The notes: generated by a model not told the origin, from the letters alone. A DNA stretch of 64,000 bases from Haladaptatus sp. QDMS2 (GCF_029338295.1 NZ_CP119791.1:1426001-1490000), one strand, 5' to 3'. Counted from the first letter of the stretch, positions 1 to 9,114 are shown. Numbers and translations: made by a program.

Positions 1-484
1 CGAAGAGGGAGAAAAGCGCCAGAGCGACCCGCTCGACACCCAGGTAACCGTCGGTGAGAAACAGAAGGAGTTCACCGTCCAACCGGTGAACGCGACAGTC
101 GAAGCAGGCAGTGGGACGACGCTCGAAGTCACCGTGACCAACGACGGCGACGAACCGCTCACCGACATCTCCGCGAAACTGTTCGCAGACAGTCCCCTCT
201 CGACGAGCGATGACGAAGCGTTCATCCAGTCGCTCGGCCCCGGCGAGTCGGCGACCATCAAGTTCGCCGTGAGCGCCGATGGTGCTGCCCTCGAAAAGGA
301 CTACCCTGTCTCCATGGACTTCCAGTACGACAACGCACGGGGCGACACGCTCCTCTCTGACACCTACCAGGTGGCGGTGCAGGTGGAAGAGCCCGAAGAC
401 GGCGGCCTCCCGGTCATCCCAATCGCCGCGGGCGCAATTCTGGTCGCCCTCATCGGATTGTACATCCTCTATCGCAGACAATAA
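1..484 (+). CDS. C-terminal part of a COG1361-like surface protein (5' truncated by window edge)
   Basis: The reading frame is open from base 2 to the TAA at 482-484, so the gene begins before the window. The visible part holds a beta-rich extracellular domain with NEW3/CARDB-like wording (a stretch around TVTNDGDEPLTDISAKLF). A single hydrophobic helix (IPIAAGAILVALIGLYILY) and a short basic tail close the protein, as in a membrane-anchored exported protein with the bulk outside. The stop overlaps the ATG of the RND exporter by one base (TAATG), so the two are translationally coupled. COG1361-type proteins next to MMPL/RND exporters are a common haloarchaeal pairing; a joint envelope or export role is inferred. 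Confidence 0.75.
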   Translation, partial: EEGEKRQSDPLDTQVTVGEKQKEFTVQPVNATVEAGSGTTLEVTVTNDGDEPLTDISAKLFADSPLSTSDDEAFIQSLGPGESATIKFAVSADGAALEKDYPVSMDFQYDNARGDTLLSDTYQVAVQVEEPEDGGLPVIPIAAGAILVALIGLYILYRRQ

Positions 485-2976
485 TGGACACGAGTCGCTT
501 CCTCGACTGGGCCGACCACCTCATCGTCGACCGGTCGTTACAGGTCGTGTTTGCCTTCCTCGTCATGACGGCGATATTCGCCGTCGGACTCGGTAACGTA
601 GAGACGGAAGCGGGCACCGAGCAGTTCGCAGAGGAGGTTCCGGCCCAGGAAGCACTCGAATCGATCAACACGGAATTCTCACCGACGTTTTCGACGGGCG
701 GCGGGAGTACGCAACTCATCCAAACGGGCGAGAACGTCGTCTCGAAACAGGGGATGTTGCGGATGCTTCGCGCCCAAGAGCAGATGAGCGAGCGCGAGTC
801 GCTGCGTGTCGCCCAGACGTCGAGCGCCGCGGCCATCGTCGCTCAGACGATAAACCCGAACGCGACGACGCTCGAAGCCCAGATTCGGACGATAGAACGC
901 GCGACGCCCAGTGAGATTCGAACCGCCGTGCGAACCGCGACGGAGCGTCCCGGCTTTACCGGGCTGTTGAGCAACGACTTCAATCCGAGCCAGCCCTCCG
1001 CCTCCGCGACCATCGCCGTCGTCCAGCACAACCTGCCTATCGAGTTCAGTCAGGGAGCGGGGACCGGCGGTGCCGACCCGCTCACGAACATCCAACTCCA
1101 GATGCAGCGCATCGCAGACCAGCAAGGCGGTGACATCCGCGTGTTCGGCAGCGGCATCATCTCGGACGAGTTCTCCTCGGTCATCTTCGACTCGCTCATC
1201 ATCGTCATCCCCGCCGCCGTCGTGTTCATCGTCTTCTTCCTCATCTTCGCCTACCGCGACCTCGCGGACCTGCTGCTCGGGGTGGTTTCGCTCGGAATGG
1301 CCATCGTCTGGACGTTCGGATTCATGGGTCTCGCCGGCATCTCATTCAACCAGATTCTCATCGCCGTCCCGCCGCTGTTGCTCGCCGTAGGTATCGACTT
1401 CGGGATTCACGCGGTGAACCGCTATCGTGAGGAACGCGTGGAGGGCAAGGAGATAGACGAGTCGATGTTGCTCACGACCGACCAGTTGCTGGTGGCGTTC
1501 TTCATCGTCACGACGACGACGGTCATCGGTTTCATGTCGAACCTGACGAGCCAGCTGCTCCCCATCCGCGACTTCGGCATCGTGGCGAGCGTGGGTATCA
1601 TCTTCACGTTCTTCGTGTTCGGCATCTTCCTTCCGGCGGCGAAGGTGTCGCTCGACCGCGCCCGAAAGAAATACCCGATTCCGACGTTCAGCCAGACGCC
1701 GCTCGGGCAGGAAGGGTCGCGTCTCGGCCGAGTGCTGTCGGGTGGGGTGTTCATCGCGCGGCGTGCGCCGCGAGCGTTCCTCGTCCTCATGGTGCTGCTC
1801 AGCCTGGGGTCTGCCTACTACGCCACCGGCATCGATACCTCGTTCACACAGGAAGAGTTCCTGCCGCCGGAGGAGACGCCAGTCTACCTGTCGAGTCTGC
1901 CAGAACCGTTCAAGCCAAGCGACTACACCATCGTCGGGACGCTCAACTTCTTAGAAGACAACTTCGAGGCGAGTCAGGACAGTTCTGTGACCATATACAT
2001 CGAGGGGGCGATGGAGAGAGACATCGCCCTCGAAATGATACACCGTGGGGCGGTTGACCCGCCCGACGCCTTCATTCGCGATGGCCGACGGGCGGAGGGG
2101 ACGAGCATCGTCACCATCGTCCAGCAACGCGCCCAGAGTGACCCCGACTTCGCCGCGCTGGTCGCCCGCAACGACCGCGACGGCAACGGCATCCCCGACG
2201 ACAACGTGGACGAGATTTACGACTACCTGCTCTCCTCCTCGTCACGTGCGGAGACGCTTCGCTACCTGAGTGAGGACCGCCGGAGCGCGCGGGCCGTTTA
2301 CTCGGTGAAGTCGAGCGCCTCACAGGAAGAAATCGCTGCCGACGGCGAAGCGCTCGCGACCCAGTTCCGCTACACCGCGACGGCGACGGGCGGAACCATC
2401 GTGTTCCAGGCAATCTCCGACCTCATCTTGCAGTCGGCCATCGTGAGCCTCGCCGTCGCCCTCGGGGGGACGGTCATCTTCCTGATGTTCATCTTCTGGT
2501 TGTTAGAAGGCCGGGCCTCCCTCGGCATCGCGAATGTCGTGCCCATCGTCATCACCGTCGCCATGTTGGCGGGGACGATGCGCTATCTCGGCATCTCGTT
2601 TAACGCCTTCACCGCGACCATCCTCGCGATTACCATCGGGCTGGGTATCGACTACTCCGTCCACGTCGTCCACCGCTTCGTTGACGAACTCGAAGAGCAG
2701 GGCGCGACCATGCCCGCACTCGAACGGACGGTCCGCGGGACGGGCGGGGCGCTCACCGGCAGCATGTTCACCACCGTCTTCGGGATTGGGGTGCTGTTCC
2801 TCTCTGTGTTCCCGGCCATCGGCCAGTTCGGGACGCTCACGGCGCTCTCCGTCGTGTACTCGTTCATCGCGTCGATGGTCATTCTGCCCTCGACGCTCGT
2901 CGTCTGGGACCGCTACTTCAACCGGGGGATGCCGACCGAAGCAACAGCTCCGAAAGGCGTGCCGGCAGACGATTAA
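484..2976 (+). CDS. RND superfamily (MMPL-type) exporter
   Basis: An 830-residue membrane protein with the two-fold RND plan. Each half has one helix, a large extracytoplasmic loop (about residues 37-235 and 445-640) and a bundle of hydrophobic helices. The characteristic helix-4 motif appears in both halves: GIDFGIHAVNRYRE in the first and GIDYSVHVVHRF in the second. MMPL/RND proteins export lipids or hydrophobic compounds using the ion gradient. The substrate cannot be told here. It is co-transcribed with the upstream surface protein through a one-base overlap. Confidence 0.93.
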   Translation: MDTSRFLDWADHLIVDRSLQVVFAFLVMTAIFAVGLGNVETEAGTEQFAEEVPAQEALESINTEFSPTFSTGGGSTQLIQTGENVVSKQGMLRMLRAQEQMSERESLRVAQTSSAAAIVAQTINPNATTLEAQIRTIERATPSEIRTAVRTATERPGFTGLLSNDFNPSQPSASATIAVVQHNLPIEFSQGAGTGGADPLTNIQLQMQRIADQQGGDIRVFGSGIISDEFSSVIFDSLIIVIPAAVVFIVFFLIFAYRDLADLLLGVVSLGMAIVWTFGFMGLAGISFNQILIAVPPLLLAVGIDFGIHAVNRYREERVEGKEIDESMLLTTDQLLVAFFIVTTTTVIGFMSNLTSQLLPIRDFGIVASVGIIFTFFVFGIFLPAAKVSLDRARKKYPIPTFSQTPLGQEGSRLGRVLSGGVFIARRAPRAFLVLMVLLSLGSAYYATGIDTSFTQEEFLPPEETPVYLSSLPEPFKPSDYTIVGTLNFLEDNFEASQDSSVTIYIEGAMERDIALEMIHRGAVDPPDAFIRDGRRAEGTSIVTIVQQRAQSDPDFAALVARNDRDGNGIPDDNVDEIYDYLLSSSSRAETLRYLSEDRRSARAVYSVKSSASQEEIAADGEALATQFRYTATATGGTIVFQAISDLILQSAIVSLAVALGGTVIFLMFIFWLLEGRASLGIANVVPIVITVAMLAGTMRYLGISFNAFTATILAITIGLGIDYSVHVVHRFVDELEEQGATMPALERTVRGTGGALTGSMFTTVFGIGVLFLSVFPAIGQFGTLTALSVVYSFIASMVILPSTLVVWDRYFNRGMPTEATAPKGVPADD

Positions 2977-3170
2977 GTGTCGAGCAACGGGGAGAGACCC
3001 CACACCGCGGCGATTGTCGAGGGAACGAACGCGAAAATTGCCGCCGCCATCTCTATTGGCTTGAGAAACTGGTCAGTCATGAACGGCCCACGGAGGAGTA
3101 GCCACGAGGCGTAGAGGGCGATACCGAGGGCAACCGACCCGACCAGCAATCGATAATACTGGGTTTTCAT
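2973..3170 (-). CDS. small two-helix membrane protein, function unknown
   Basis: A 65-residue protein with two hydrophobic segments (LLVGSVALGIALYASWLLL and MAAAIFAFVPSTIAAVWGL) separated by a short loop. It is convergent with the RND exporter, overlapping its last four bases. I do not recognise the family. Length and hydropathy look like the many small haloarchaeal inner-membrane proteins. Confidence 0.6.
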   Translation of the reverse strand: MKTQYYRLLVGSVALGIALYASWLLLRGPFMTDQFLKPIEMAAAIFAFVPSTIAAVWGLSPLLDT

Positions 3171-3243
3171 CGTCGTTTGCTCGTTTGGAAATTCCGACAG
3201 TTACCAGTACTGTCGGGAGAGTTGGTAATGAACTTTGTCCCAC

Positions 3244-4044
3244 CTATCTCCAGCGTTTCTGCAAGTCGTGGAATTGCGAGAGGTCGTGGCCGAACAGGAC
3301 CGTGGCGTCGTGCTGGCGTTCGAGTTCGCGCACCCGGTAGAGACTCTCCTGCCACGCCTGATTGCTCCAGAGAAGACTCGTCGCCATTGGCCAGGCCTGC
3401 TCGTAGTTCTCCCGGAGATACACCTCGTCGCCCGCGACGATGACTGACTCGTCGGCTGTGTGGACGAGCGCCCCGAGCAGGCCGGGCGTGTGGCCGGGCA
3501 GATGGTGGAGTTCGACGCCGTCGAACAGGGTGTGGCGGTGGCCTCGGACGATTTTCCAGTTCAGATCGTGGTCGAAGTCGCTCGCGAGGTAGGCCACCGA
3601 GCCCTCCTGGGTCTTCGCGCTGAAGTAGGCGAAGGGAATCTCGTCGCGGTGGACGTAGATTGGCGTCTCGCTTCCAGCGAAGTGGTGGAGGCCGCCTGCG
3701 TGGTCCAGGTGGAGGTGGCTCATCACGACGGCGTCGATGTCTTCGATACCGTAACCGGCGGCGTCCAAGTCGTCGTCGAGTCGGTGGTTCGCCGGGTCGT
3801 CGGGTTTGAACGCCTGATAGAGCGGCGGCGGCCAGTAGCCCGCTGCGGCGTCGTGGTGGGGGCCAGTGTCCCAGAGAATCGTGGCTTCGGGGTGGTCGAT
3901 GACGAGATTCCAGACCGCGAAGTCGTCGTAGGCGAGTTCGGGGTTCGGTTCGTCCGCTGTTCCCACGACGTAGCCGTCTAAAACGAAGTTGAGGTCCGCA
4001 CTGATGGTGCCGCGGTCGACGAGGGTGAGCGAGGGTGCTCCCAT
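3244..4044 (-). CDS. MBL-fold metallo-hydrolase, N-acyl-homoserine-lactonase-like family
   Basis: A 266-residue metallo-beta-lactamase-fold hydrolase. The metal signature HxHxDH is SHLHLDHAGG (His110, His112, Asp114, His115). It is followed by LPGHTPG, a later AGDEVYL aspartate and a C-terminal FGHD histidine, completing a dinuclear zinc site. Order and length match the AiiA/AttM-like lactonase group. That group also includes general lactone and ester hydrolases, so quorum quenching should not be assumed. It lies 30 bp downstream of the acyl-CoA dehydrogenase on the same strand and could share its transcript. Confidence 0.85.
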   Translation of the reverse strand: MGAPSLTLVDRGTISADLNFVLDGYVVGTADEPNPELAYDDFAVWNLVIDHPEATILWDTGPHHDAAAGYWPPPLYQAFKPDDPANHRLDDDLDAAGYGIEDIDAVVMSHLHLDHAGGLHHFAGSETPIYVHRDEIPFAYFSAKTQEGSVAYLASDFDHDLNWKIVRGHRHTLFDGVELHHLPGHTPGLLGALVHTADESVIVAGDEVYLRENYEQAWPMATSLLWSNQAWQESLYRVRELERQHDATVLFGHDLSQFHDLQKRWR

Positions 4045-4074
4045 GGCTCCCCTTAGGGCGCAGACAGGAAAAAC

Positions 4075-5220
4075 TCAGCCCTGACGGTAGATGAGGTTTC
4101 GCTGGACGGCGTTCGCCCCCTCGTAGATGACCGGAATCCGCACGTCTCGGTAGACGCGGGCGATGCGACGCTCTGAGAGCACCGAGCGGCCGCCGTGTAG
4201 TTGCATGGCGCGTTCTGCGACCTCGACTGCGGTCTCGGTCGATTTCGTCTTGGCCATCGCCGCCCAGAGGCCGGGGCGCTCTCCCTCCGCGACCTTGTCA
4301 GCGGCGCGCCAGTTGAGCGAGCGGGCCGCCTCGAACTCCATTCGCATGTTCGCGAGGTCGTGCTGGACGGCCTGGAACTCGCTGATGTCGCGGCCGAACG
4401 CGCGACGGTCGTGGACGAAGTCCCACGCCTCCTCGATGGCGGCGGCGGCGAGGCCGAGGCCGTGGCCGCCGACGATGATGCGGCCGTGGTTGAAGAACTC
4501 GGCAAGCATGTAGAAGCCAGCGCCCTCGAAGCCCACGAGGTGGTCCTCGGGGATGCGGCAGTCGTCGAGAACGATGTGGCCCTGCTTCGAGGCCCGCATG
4601 CCCATCTTCTCGGGGATGTGCTCTGCCTCGTAGCCGGGTGCGTCGGTTGGCACGATAAACAGCGAGTAGTTGCCGTAGCGGTCCTCCCCGTCGCCGGTTT
4701 TCGCGTACAGGGTGAGCCAGTCGCCTTCGACGGCGTTGCCGACCCAGTATTTCTCACCGTTCAGCACCCACTCGTCACCGTCTTTTTCGGCGGACGTGGT
4801 CATCCCGGCGAGATCGCTTCCGGTGTCGGGTTCGGAGACCGCAAGGCCGGAGATTTGCTCGCCTTCGGCGACGGGACGGATGAACTCCTCTTTCTGTTCT
4901 TCGCTGCCGTATTCGTAGACGAGTTCGCAGCCGAAACTCGCCAGTTGGAGGGTGAGTGCGATGCCGGCGTCGGCTTTGAAGAACTCCTCGCCGATGGCGA
5001 GCATTTCGTGGAGCGACAGGCCGCGACCGCCGTACTCCTCGGGAATGTCCTGGGCGACCAGGTTCGCCTCTTGGCCAGCCGTGAGGATTTCCCACGGATA
5101 CTCGCCGCGTTCGAAAGCCTCCGCAGCGTTCGGTTCGATGTACTCTTCTGCGAAGGCGCGAGCTTCCTCCTTCACACCGCGGGCGTGCTCGGGGACAATT
5201 CGGGCATCGAGTAAATCCAT
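4075..5220 (-). CDS. acyl-CoA dehydrogenase
   Basis: A 381-residue FAD flavoenzyme oxidising acyl-CoA to the trans-2-enoyl-CoA, the first step of beta-oxidation or branched-chain catabolism. Seen in sequence: the FAD/substrate signature LAVSEPDTGSDLAGM near residue 130, a conserved W(V/L)NGEKYWVGNA strand, and the C-terminal motif IYEGANAVQR. The Glu of that last motif sits at the usual catalytic-base position of the family. Full family length. Chain-length specificity is not readable. The flanking hydrolase and the acyl-CoA ligase at 10.7-12.4 kb fit a lipid or organic-acid catabolism theme. Confidence 0.93.
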   Translation of the reverse strand: MDLLDARIVPEHARGVKEEARAFAEEYIEPNAAEAFERGEYPWEILTAGQEANLVAQDIPEEYGGRGLSLHEMLAIGEEFFKADAGIALTLQLASFGCELVYEYGSEEQKEEFIRPVAEGEQISGLAVSEPDTGSDLAGMTTSAEKDGDEWVLNGEKYWVGNAVEGDWLTLYAKTGDGEDRYGNYSLFIVPTDAPGYEAEHIPEKMGMRASKQGHIVLDDCRIPEDHLVGFEGAGFYMLAEFFNHGRIIVGGHGLGLAAAAIEEAWDFVHDRRAFGRDISEFQAVQHDLANMRMEFEAARSLNWRAADKVAEGERPGLWAAMAKTKSTETAVEVAERAMQLHGGRSVLSERRIARVYRDVRIPVIYEGANAVQRNLIYRQG

Positions 5221-5310
5221 ACGCCCTCTTGGGATGCCATCCTATTATATTCAGTCCCGGCCTTGTTTGGCGTTACATTCATCCAGTCACCGGTCCGAGT
5301 TAGCATATGG

Positions 5311-5327
5311 CACTGGCTACGCCAGTG
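5311..5327. repeat. short perfect hairpin in the divergent intergenic region
   Basis: CACTGGC and GCCAGTG are perfect reverse complements separated by TAC. The hairpin lies between the acyl-CoA dehydrogenase start and the broken dehydrogenase, where it could be an operator. There is no other support for a function. Confidence 0.35.
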
Positions 5328-5350
5328 GCGCAGATTCGAGGAGGCGTAAA

Positions 5351-6159
5351 ATGACTCCCGTGGGGTGGGACAGGAACGACATGCCCGGGATGGGCGAAAA
5401 GACCGTCGTGGTGACTGGCGCGAACAGCGGCCTCGGCTTCGAGGCGCCGCGAGCGGTGCGCACGTCGTCCTCGCGTGTCGAAGCCGCGACCGTGGGGAGG
5501 AGGCAATCGCCCGAATTCGAGCGGGATAGCCAGAGGCCTCGCTCGAACTGCTGGAACTCGACCTCGCGGACCTCTCTTCGATTCACGGGTTCGCAGAGAA
5601 ACTCACGACCGCCCACGACAGACTCGACATCCTCGTCAACAACGCGGGCGTGATGCACCCACCTCGGCGCACCACGGCGAACGGGTTCGAACTCCAGTTC
5701 GGGGTGAACCACCTCGGACACTTCGCGCTGACTGGCCTCCTGTTGCCCCTGCTCTCGAACGCGCCCGGTACCGCACGCGTGGTGACAGTATCCAGTCGGT
5801 ACGCTTGGAGTGGGGACATCGACTTTGCCGACCTTCAGAGCGAGGACTCTTACGACCGCTACGCCGCCTACGCACAGAGCAAACTCGCGAACGTCCTGTT
5901 CGCCGTCGAACTGCACAGCCGTCTGGAGGCGGCTGGCATCGACGTCGAAAGCGTGGCCGTCCATCCGGGATGGGCGGAGACGAACCTGTTCGACTCGCTG
6001 GCCACGCCCGCGTCGGTCGCCGAGTTCGGGTATCAGGCGATGCTCGACGGGAAGGTGGTAGCTGTGCCGCGCGGCCAGCGCCGCGTTCCCCTCGCCGCTC
6101 GTTTCCTCCCCCGGTCTACGTTGCTGAAACTCTCTCGTGACCCGATGGAGACAGAATAG
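5351..6159 (+). pseudogene. broken short-chain dehydrogenase/reductase (retinol-dehydrogenase-like)
   Basis: An SDR gene interrupted twice. The start (ATG 5351) reads through the Rossmann motif TVVVTGANSGLGFEA. The family sequence then resumes in another frame as GAHVVLACRSRDRGEEAIAR. Compared with the usual wording, about 13 bases seem to be lost near 5444. In that second frame an in-frame TAG sits at 5527-5529. Beyond it the frame continues intact with [13 protein letters not shown], the YAQSKLAN active site (YxxxK) and the C-terminus. Catalytic motifs are preserved, so the damage looks recent. The tail after residue block VHPGWAETN resembles a different SDR subgroup. Confidence 0.85.
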
Positions 6160-6193
6160 TTGACAAATCGACACGACCGGGTGATTCATTTGA

Positions 6194-6544
6194 ATGGAGC
6201 AGCAAGCCAGTCATATGGCAAGCCGTAGCATACGAAACGCCATCCTGTTCGGGCTGGCCTTCGGCTATTTCGCCGCATTTGCCCTGAGCGGGGTCGTGTG
6301 GTCCGTGGTTCCGAACCCGCTCTCCTTCTACGTCGTTTACGCGGTCGTGTTCGTGTGCAGCGTCGTCGCCGCGCTCTGCGTCCAACGTGACGGGAAGGAA
6401 TCGAACAAAGACGACGTGTGGGATGCCATTCCCGACTGGCAGTACAGCGGTCGGCACGCCGAGTCGGGTGGCATCTCGCGGAGCGAACAGGAACGAGCGA
6501 TTCGAGACATCGAGCGACAGGCCAGTGAGCGCGAGCAACGCTGA
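6194..6544 (+). CDS. small membrane protein with charged cytoplasmic tail, unknown function
   Basis: A 116-residue protein with two adjacent hydrophobic segments (AILFGLAFGYFAAFALSGVV and FYVVYAVVFVCSVVAALCV), then a hydrophilic Glu/Arg-rich tail of about 50 residues. The start could also be the ATG at 6215, which gives MASRSIRN and removes a short hydrophilic lead. Family not recognised. Confidence 0.6.
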   Translation: MEQQASHMASRSIRNAILFGLAFGYFAAFALSGVVWSVVPNPLSFYVVYAVVFVCSVVAALCVQRDGKESNKDDVWDAIPDWQYSGRHAESGGISRSEQERAIRDIERQASEREQR

Positions 6545-6586
6545 CAGAGTTCTCACGCGCACGAAAGAGAGTACTAGTTTGTTGCC

Positions 6587-7036
6587 TCAGCGACGTGCCA
6601 GGAGGCCCTCGTAGATTGCCGCCGCGGGCGCGGGCGGGTCGAGCGCCGCGAGTTCAGCCTCGAAATCGAGTGCCGTGAGTGCCTCGTGGCCGGGCTTGTT
6701 CGCGTAGATGAGCGCGTAGTAGAGGTAGTTCGCCCTGAGCAACCAGACCGCGCGGTCCGCACCTGCCGCGTCAGTGACGTAGAACGTCGTCCAGCCGGCG
6801 TCCGGAAACAGATGGTGGGGGCCGGTGAGGCGTGCTTCGACGAGGGCGTCTCGGAGGCGCTTTGGGTACGGAATGTCGGTCATGCCGTTTCGGTGGATGT
6901 GACCGATTTCTCGACCAGCGAGCTGGAATTCGACGCCGCCAAAGCGGTGGGATTCAGCGGTGACACCGGGCCACCCGGTGACGGTTTCGAGGATGGACGC
7001 GAGCGGCCCATCGAGGTGGGGGCTGGAGGTTGCCAT
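6587..7036 (-). CDS. DUF5519/'luciferase-domain' family protein
   Basis: A 149-residue soluble protein. Its wording matches the PF17648-type domain: [19 protein letters not shown], then [26 protein letters not shown] and a C-terminal [14 protein letters not shown]. The family name is historical and does not imply light production. Biochemical function is unknown. The ATG at 7036 is chosen because the domain begins shortly after it and upstream codons lie in the divergent EF-1A promoter. Divergent from EF-1A. Confidence 0.75.
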   Translation of the reverse strand: MATSSPHLDGPLASILETVTGWPGVTAESHRFGGVEFQLAGREIGHIHRNGMTDIPYPKRLRDALVEARLTGPHHLFPDAGWTTFYVTDAAGADRAVWLLRANYLYYALIYANKPGHEALTALDFEAELAALDPPAPAAAIYEGLLARR

Positions 7037-7100
7037 GAGTATAGAGAGGCGCGCTATGGCATTAACGGCGCGTGGGGTTGCAGCCGCGATACGTTTTTCA

Positions 7101-7143
7101 TTAATCGTGGTGAATATACACTGACACGCGTGGGGTACCCACG
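7101..7143 (+). promoter_or_regulatory. EF-1A promoter region with leader hairpin
   Basis: AT-rich elements TTAATC (7101) and GAATATAC (7112-7119) stand in an otherwise GC-rich region and are candidate TATA boxes. A perfect 6-bp hairpin with a 3-base loop (CGTGGG at 7129-7134, CCCACG at 7138-7143) lies 16 bases before the EF-1A start. Promoter position is inferred by eye. Confidence 0.4.
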
Positions 7144-7159
7144 TCGTGGGGGATTTACC

Positions 7160-8425
7160 ATGGCAGACAAACCGCACCAGAACCTGGCCGTCATCGGCCA
7201 CGTCGACCACGGAAAAAGCACGCTCGTCGGACGCCTCCTCTACGAGACGGGGAGCGTCCCAGATCACGTCATCGAACAGTACCGCGAGGAAGCCGCATCG
7301 AAGGGGAAGACAGGATTCGAATTCGCCTACGTGATGGACAATCTCGCCGAAGAGCGCGAACGCGGTGTCACCATCGACATCGCCCACCAGCGGTTCGACA
7401 CGGACAAGTACTACTTCACCATCGTGGACACGCCGGGCCACCGCGACTTCGTCAAGAACATGATTACCGGCGCCTCGCAGGCCGATAACGCGATTCTCGT
7501 CGTCGCCGCAGACGACGGTGTCGCGCCCCAGACCCGCGAGCACGTGTTCCTCGCCCGCACCCTCGGGATTGAAGAACTCATCATCGCCGTCAACAAGATG
7601 GACGTCGTCGATTACTCGGAAGACACCTATCGAGAAGTCGTAGACGAAGTGAAGAAACTGTTACAGCAGGTGCGGTTCCGCTCCGAGGACGCGACGTTCA
7701 TTCCGACCTCGGCGTTCGAGGGCGACAACGTCTCCTCGCAAAGCGACAACACGCCGTGGTACGACGGCCCGACGATTCTGGAGGCGCTGAACGCGCTCCC
7801 AGAACCGCAACCGCCCACCGACGCTCCGCTTCGCGTCCCAATCCAGGACGTGTACACCATTTCCGGCATCGGTACGGTCCCCGTCGGCCGTGTCGAGACG
7901 GGGATCCTCAAAGTCGGCGAGAGCGTGACGTTCATGCCCTCCGATGCGACTGGTGAAGTGAAGTCCATCGAGATGCACCACGAGGAAGTTCCCGAGGCCC
8001 GCCCCGGCGACAACGTCGGGTTCAACGTCCGAGGAATTGGGAAGGACGACATCCGCCGCGGTGACGTGGCCGGGCCGTCTTCCGACCCACCGAAGGTCGC
8101 AGAGACCTTCCAAGCGCAAATCGTCGTCATGCAACACCCGTCGGTGATTACCGCCGGATACACGCCGGTTCTGCACGCCCACACCGCGCAGGTCGCCTGC
8201 ACAGTCGAATCTATCGACCAGAAAATCGATCCCGCAAGCGGCGAGGTCGCAGAGGAGAACCCGGACTTCATCAAGGCCGGTGACGCCGCCGTCGTGACGA
8301 TGCGACCGCAGAAACCGCTCGTCGTCGAGCCGTCCTCGGAGATTCCCGAACTCGGCTCGTTCGCGCTGCGCGACATGGGCCAGACCATCGCGGCCGGCAA
8401 AGTGCTCAAAGTCAACGAGCGCTGA
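7160..8425 (+). CDS. tuf: translation elongation factor EF-1 alpha
   Basis: A 421-residue translational GTPase that delivers aminoacyl-tRNA to the ribosome. G-motifs are intact: GHVDHGKS (residues 13-20), the switch II DTPGH, NKMD and a SAFEGDN segment. Domains 2 and 3 follow ([20 protein letters not shown], then [20 protein letters not shown]). The length is that of haloarchaeal EF-1A. Many archaeal EF-1A proteins have DCPGH where this has DTPGH. In most archaea tuf is followed by rpsJ in the str operon. Here a SUI1-type factor follows instead, so this may be a second copy. Confidence 0.95.
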   Translation: MADKPHQNLAVIGHVDHGKSTLVGRLLYETGSVPDHVIEQYREEAASKGKTGFEFAYVMDNLAEERERGVTIDIAHQRFDTDKYYFTIVDTPGHRDFVKNMITGASQADNAILVVAADDGVAPQTREHVFLARTLGIEELIIAVNKMDVVDYSEDTYREVVDEVKKLLQQVRFRSEDATFIPTSAFEGDNVSSQSDNTPWYDGPTILEALNALPEPQPPTDAPLRVPIQDVYTISGIGTVPVGRVETGILKVGESVTFMPSDATGEVKSIEMHHEEVPEARPGDNVGFNVRGIGKDDIRRGDVAGPSSDPPKVAETFQAQIVVMQHPSVITAGYTPVLHAHTAQVACTVESIDQKIDPASGEVAEENPDFIKAGDAAVVTMRPQKPLVVEPSSEIPELGSFALRDMGQTIAAGKVLKVNER

Positions 8426-8551
8426 GTCTTTCGTTTTTGCGGCGAATCACCACGACAGCGAGAGGGTAGCGTGCGGTTCGAGCACCGACTGCCGAAGGGA
8501 CCCCGGTATTTGCTAGCAAAAGGTATAGGCGTCGAACACCATACCTCTCCC

Positions 8552-8851
8552 GTGGGAAAGGACGACTTCAGTTCGATACTCAACCTGCCAGACGACTTCG
8601 GGCTCGGCGAAGACCTCGCTCGAAGTGAACAGCAACTCCGCATTCGCACGGAGAGCAGACGCTACGGCAAGCCCGTCACCATCATCGAGGGCTTCGATTC
8701 GGCGATAAACCTGAAAGAACTCGCCTCGACGCTCAAGAAGAAACTCGGAACGGGCGGCACGGTCGAGGACGGCACCATCGAACTCCAGGGCGACCACCGC
8801 GACCGCCTCCCCTCCCTGTTAGAAAACGAGGGCTTCACCGTCCTCAAGTGA
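8552..8851 (+). CDS. SUI1/eIF1-family translation initiation factor
   Basis: A 99-residue protein whose core (QLRIRTESRRYGKPVTIIEGFD, then LKKKLGTGGTVEDGTIELQGDH) is the SUI1 fold. This fold is shared by eIF1, archaeal aIF1 and YciH and supports start-codon selection on the small subunit. GTG 8552 is chosen because the following GKDDFSSILNLPDDFG is family-like N-terminus, whereas codons upstream to 8471 are not. It lies 126 bp after EF-1A on the same strand. Confidence 0.85.
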   Translation: MGKDDFSSILNLPDDFGLGEDLARSEQQLRIRTESRRYGKPVTIIEGFDSAINLKELASTLKKKLGTGGTVEDGTIELQGDHRDRLPSLLENEGFTVLK

Positions 8852-8907
8852 ACAGGGGGTCGTGAGCGGACGCGCCGGAACGCGTCGATTTTTTCGTGTG
8901 ACAGTCC

Positions 8908-8951
8908 CCCATTGGAGGAGCGGACGCGCCTGCGGTGTGGCAACCAATGGG
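8908..8951. repeat. 8-bp inverted repeat downstream of the SUI1 gene
   Basis: CCCATTGG at 8908-8915 and CCAATGGG at 8944-8951 are perfect reverse complements separated by 28 bases. They could form a transcript hairpin between the SUI1 gene and the gdh promoter. Function unknown. Confidence 0.4.
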
Positions 8952-8960
8952 CCTAGCGCG

Positions 8961-8993
8961 TGTTAATATAACATAAGGTCATTAATATTATGT
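8961..8993 (+). promoter_or_regulatory. AT-rich promoter of glutamate dehydrogenase with inverted repeat
   Basis: A sharply AT-rich block (TGTTAATATAAC and ATTAATATTATG) contains candidate TATA elements. It also contains the inverted repeat ACATAA (8971-8976) / TTATGT (8988-8993). A dyad over a TATA element is the usual site of archaeal regulator control (for example Lrp-type), but no regulator is identified. A start near 8995 would leave a leader of about 120 bases. Confidence 0.45.
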
Positions 8994-9059
8994 ACTGGCG
9001 CTCGTAAGGGGGTAATCAATGGTGTGAAACCCCGGGGCGACCGCCACCTTCTTCGGCAG

Positions 9060-9087
9060 TTGCCCGTGGGTCCCCCACGCCGGGCAA
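9060..9087 (+). promoter_or_regulatory. leader hairpin upstream of glutamate dehydrogenase
   Basis: Outer arms TTGCCCG and CGGGCAA pair perfectly, and inner TGGG/CCCA pair around a TCC loop with a small asymmetric bulge. It ends 28 bases before the start codon, so it would lie in the 5' untranslated leader if transcription starts in the AT-rich block near 8990. A CCCCGGGG palindrome sits at 9030-9037. Confidence 0.4.
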
Positions 9088-9114
9088 GATGCGCCTCCCA
9101 GCGTAGTACGAGTC

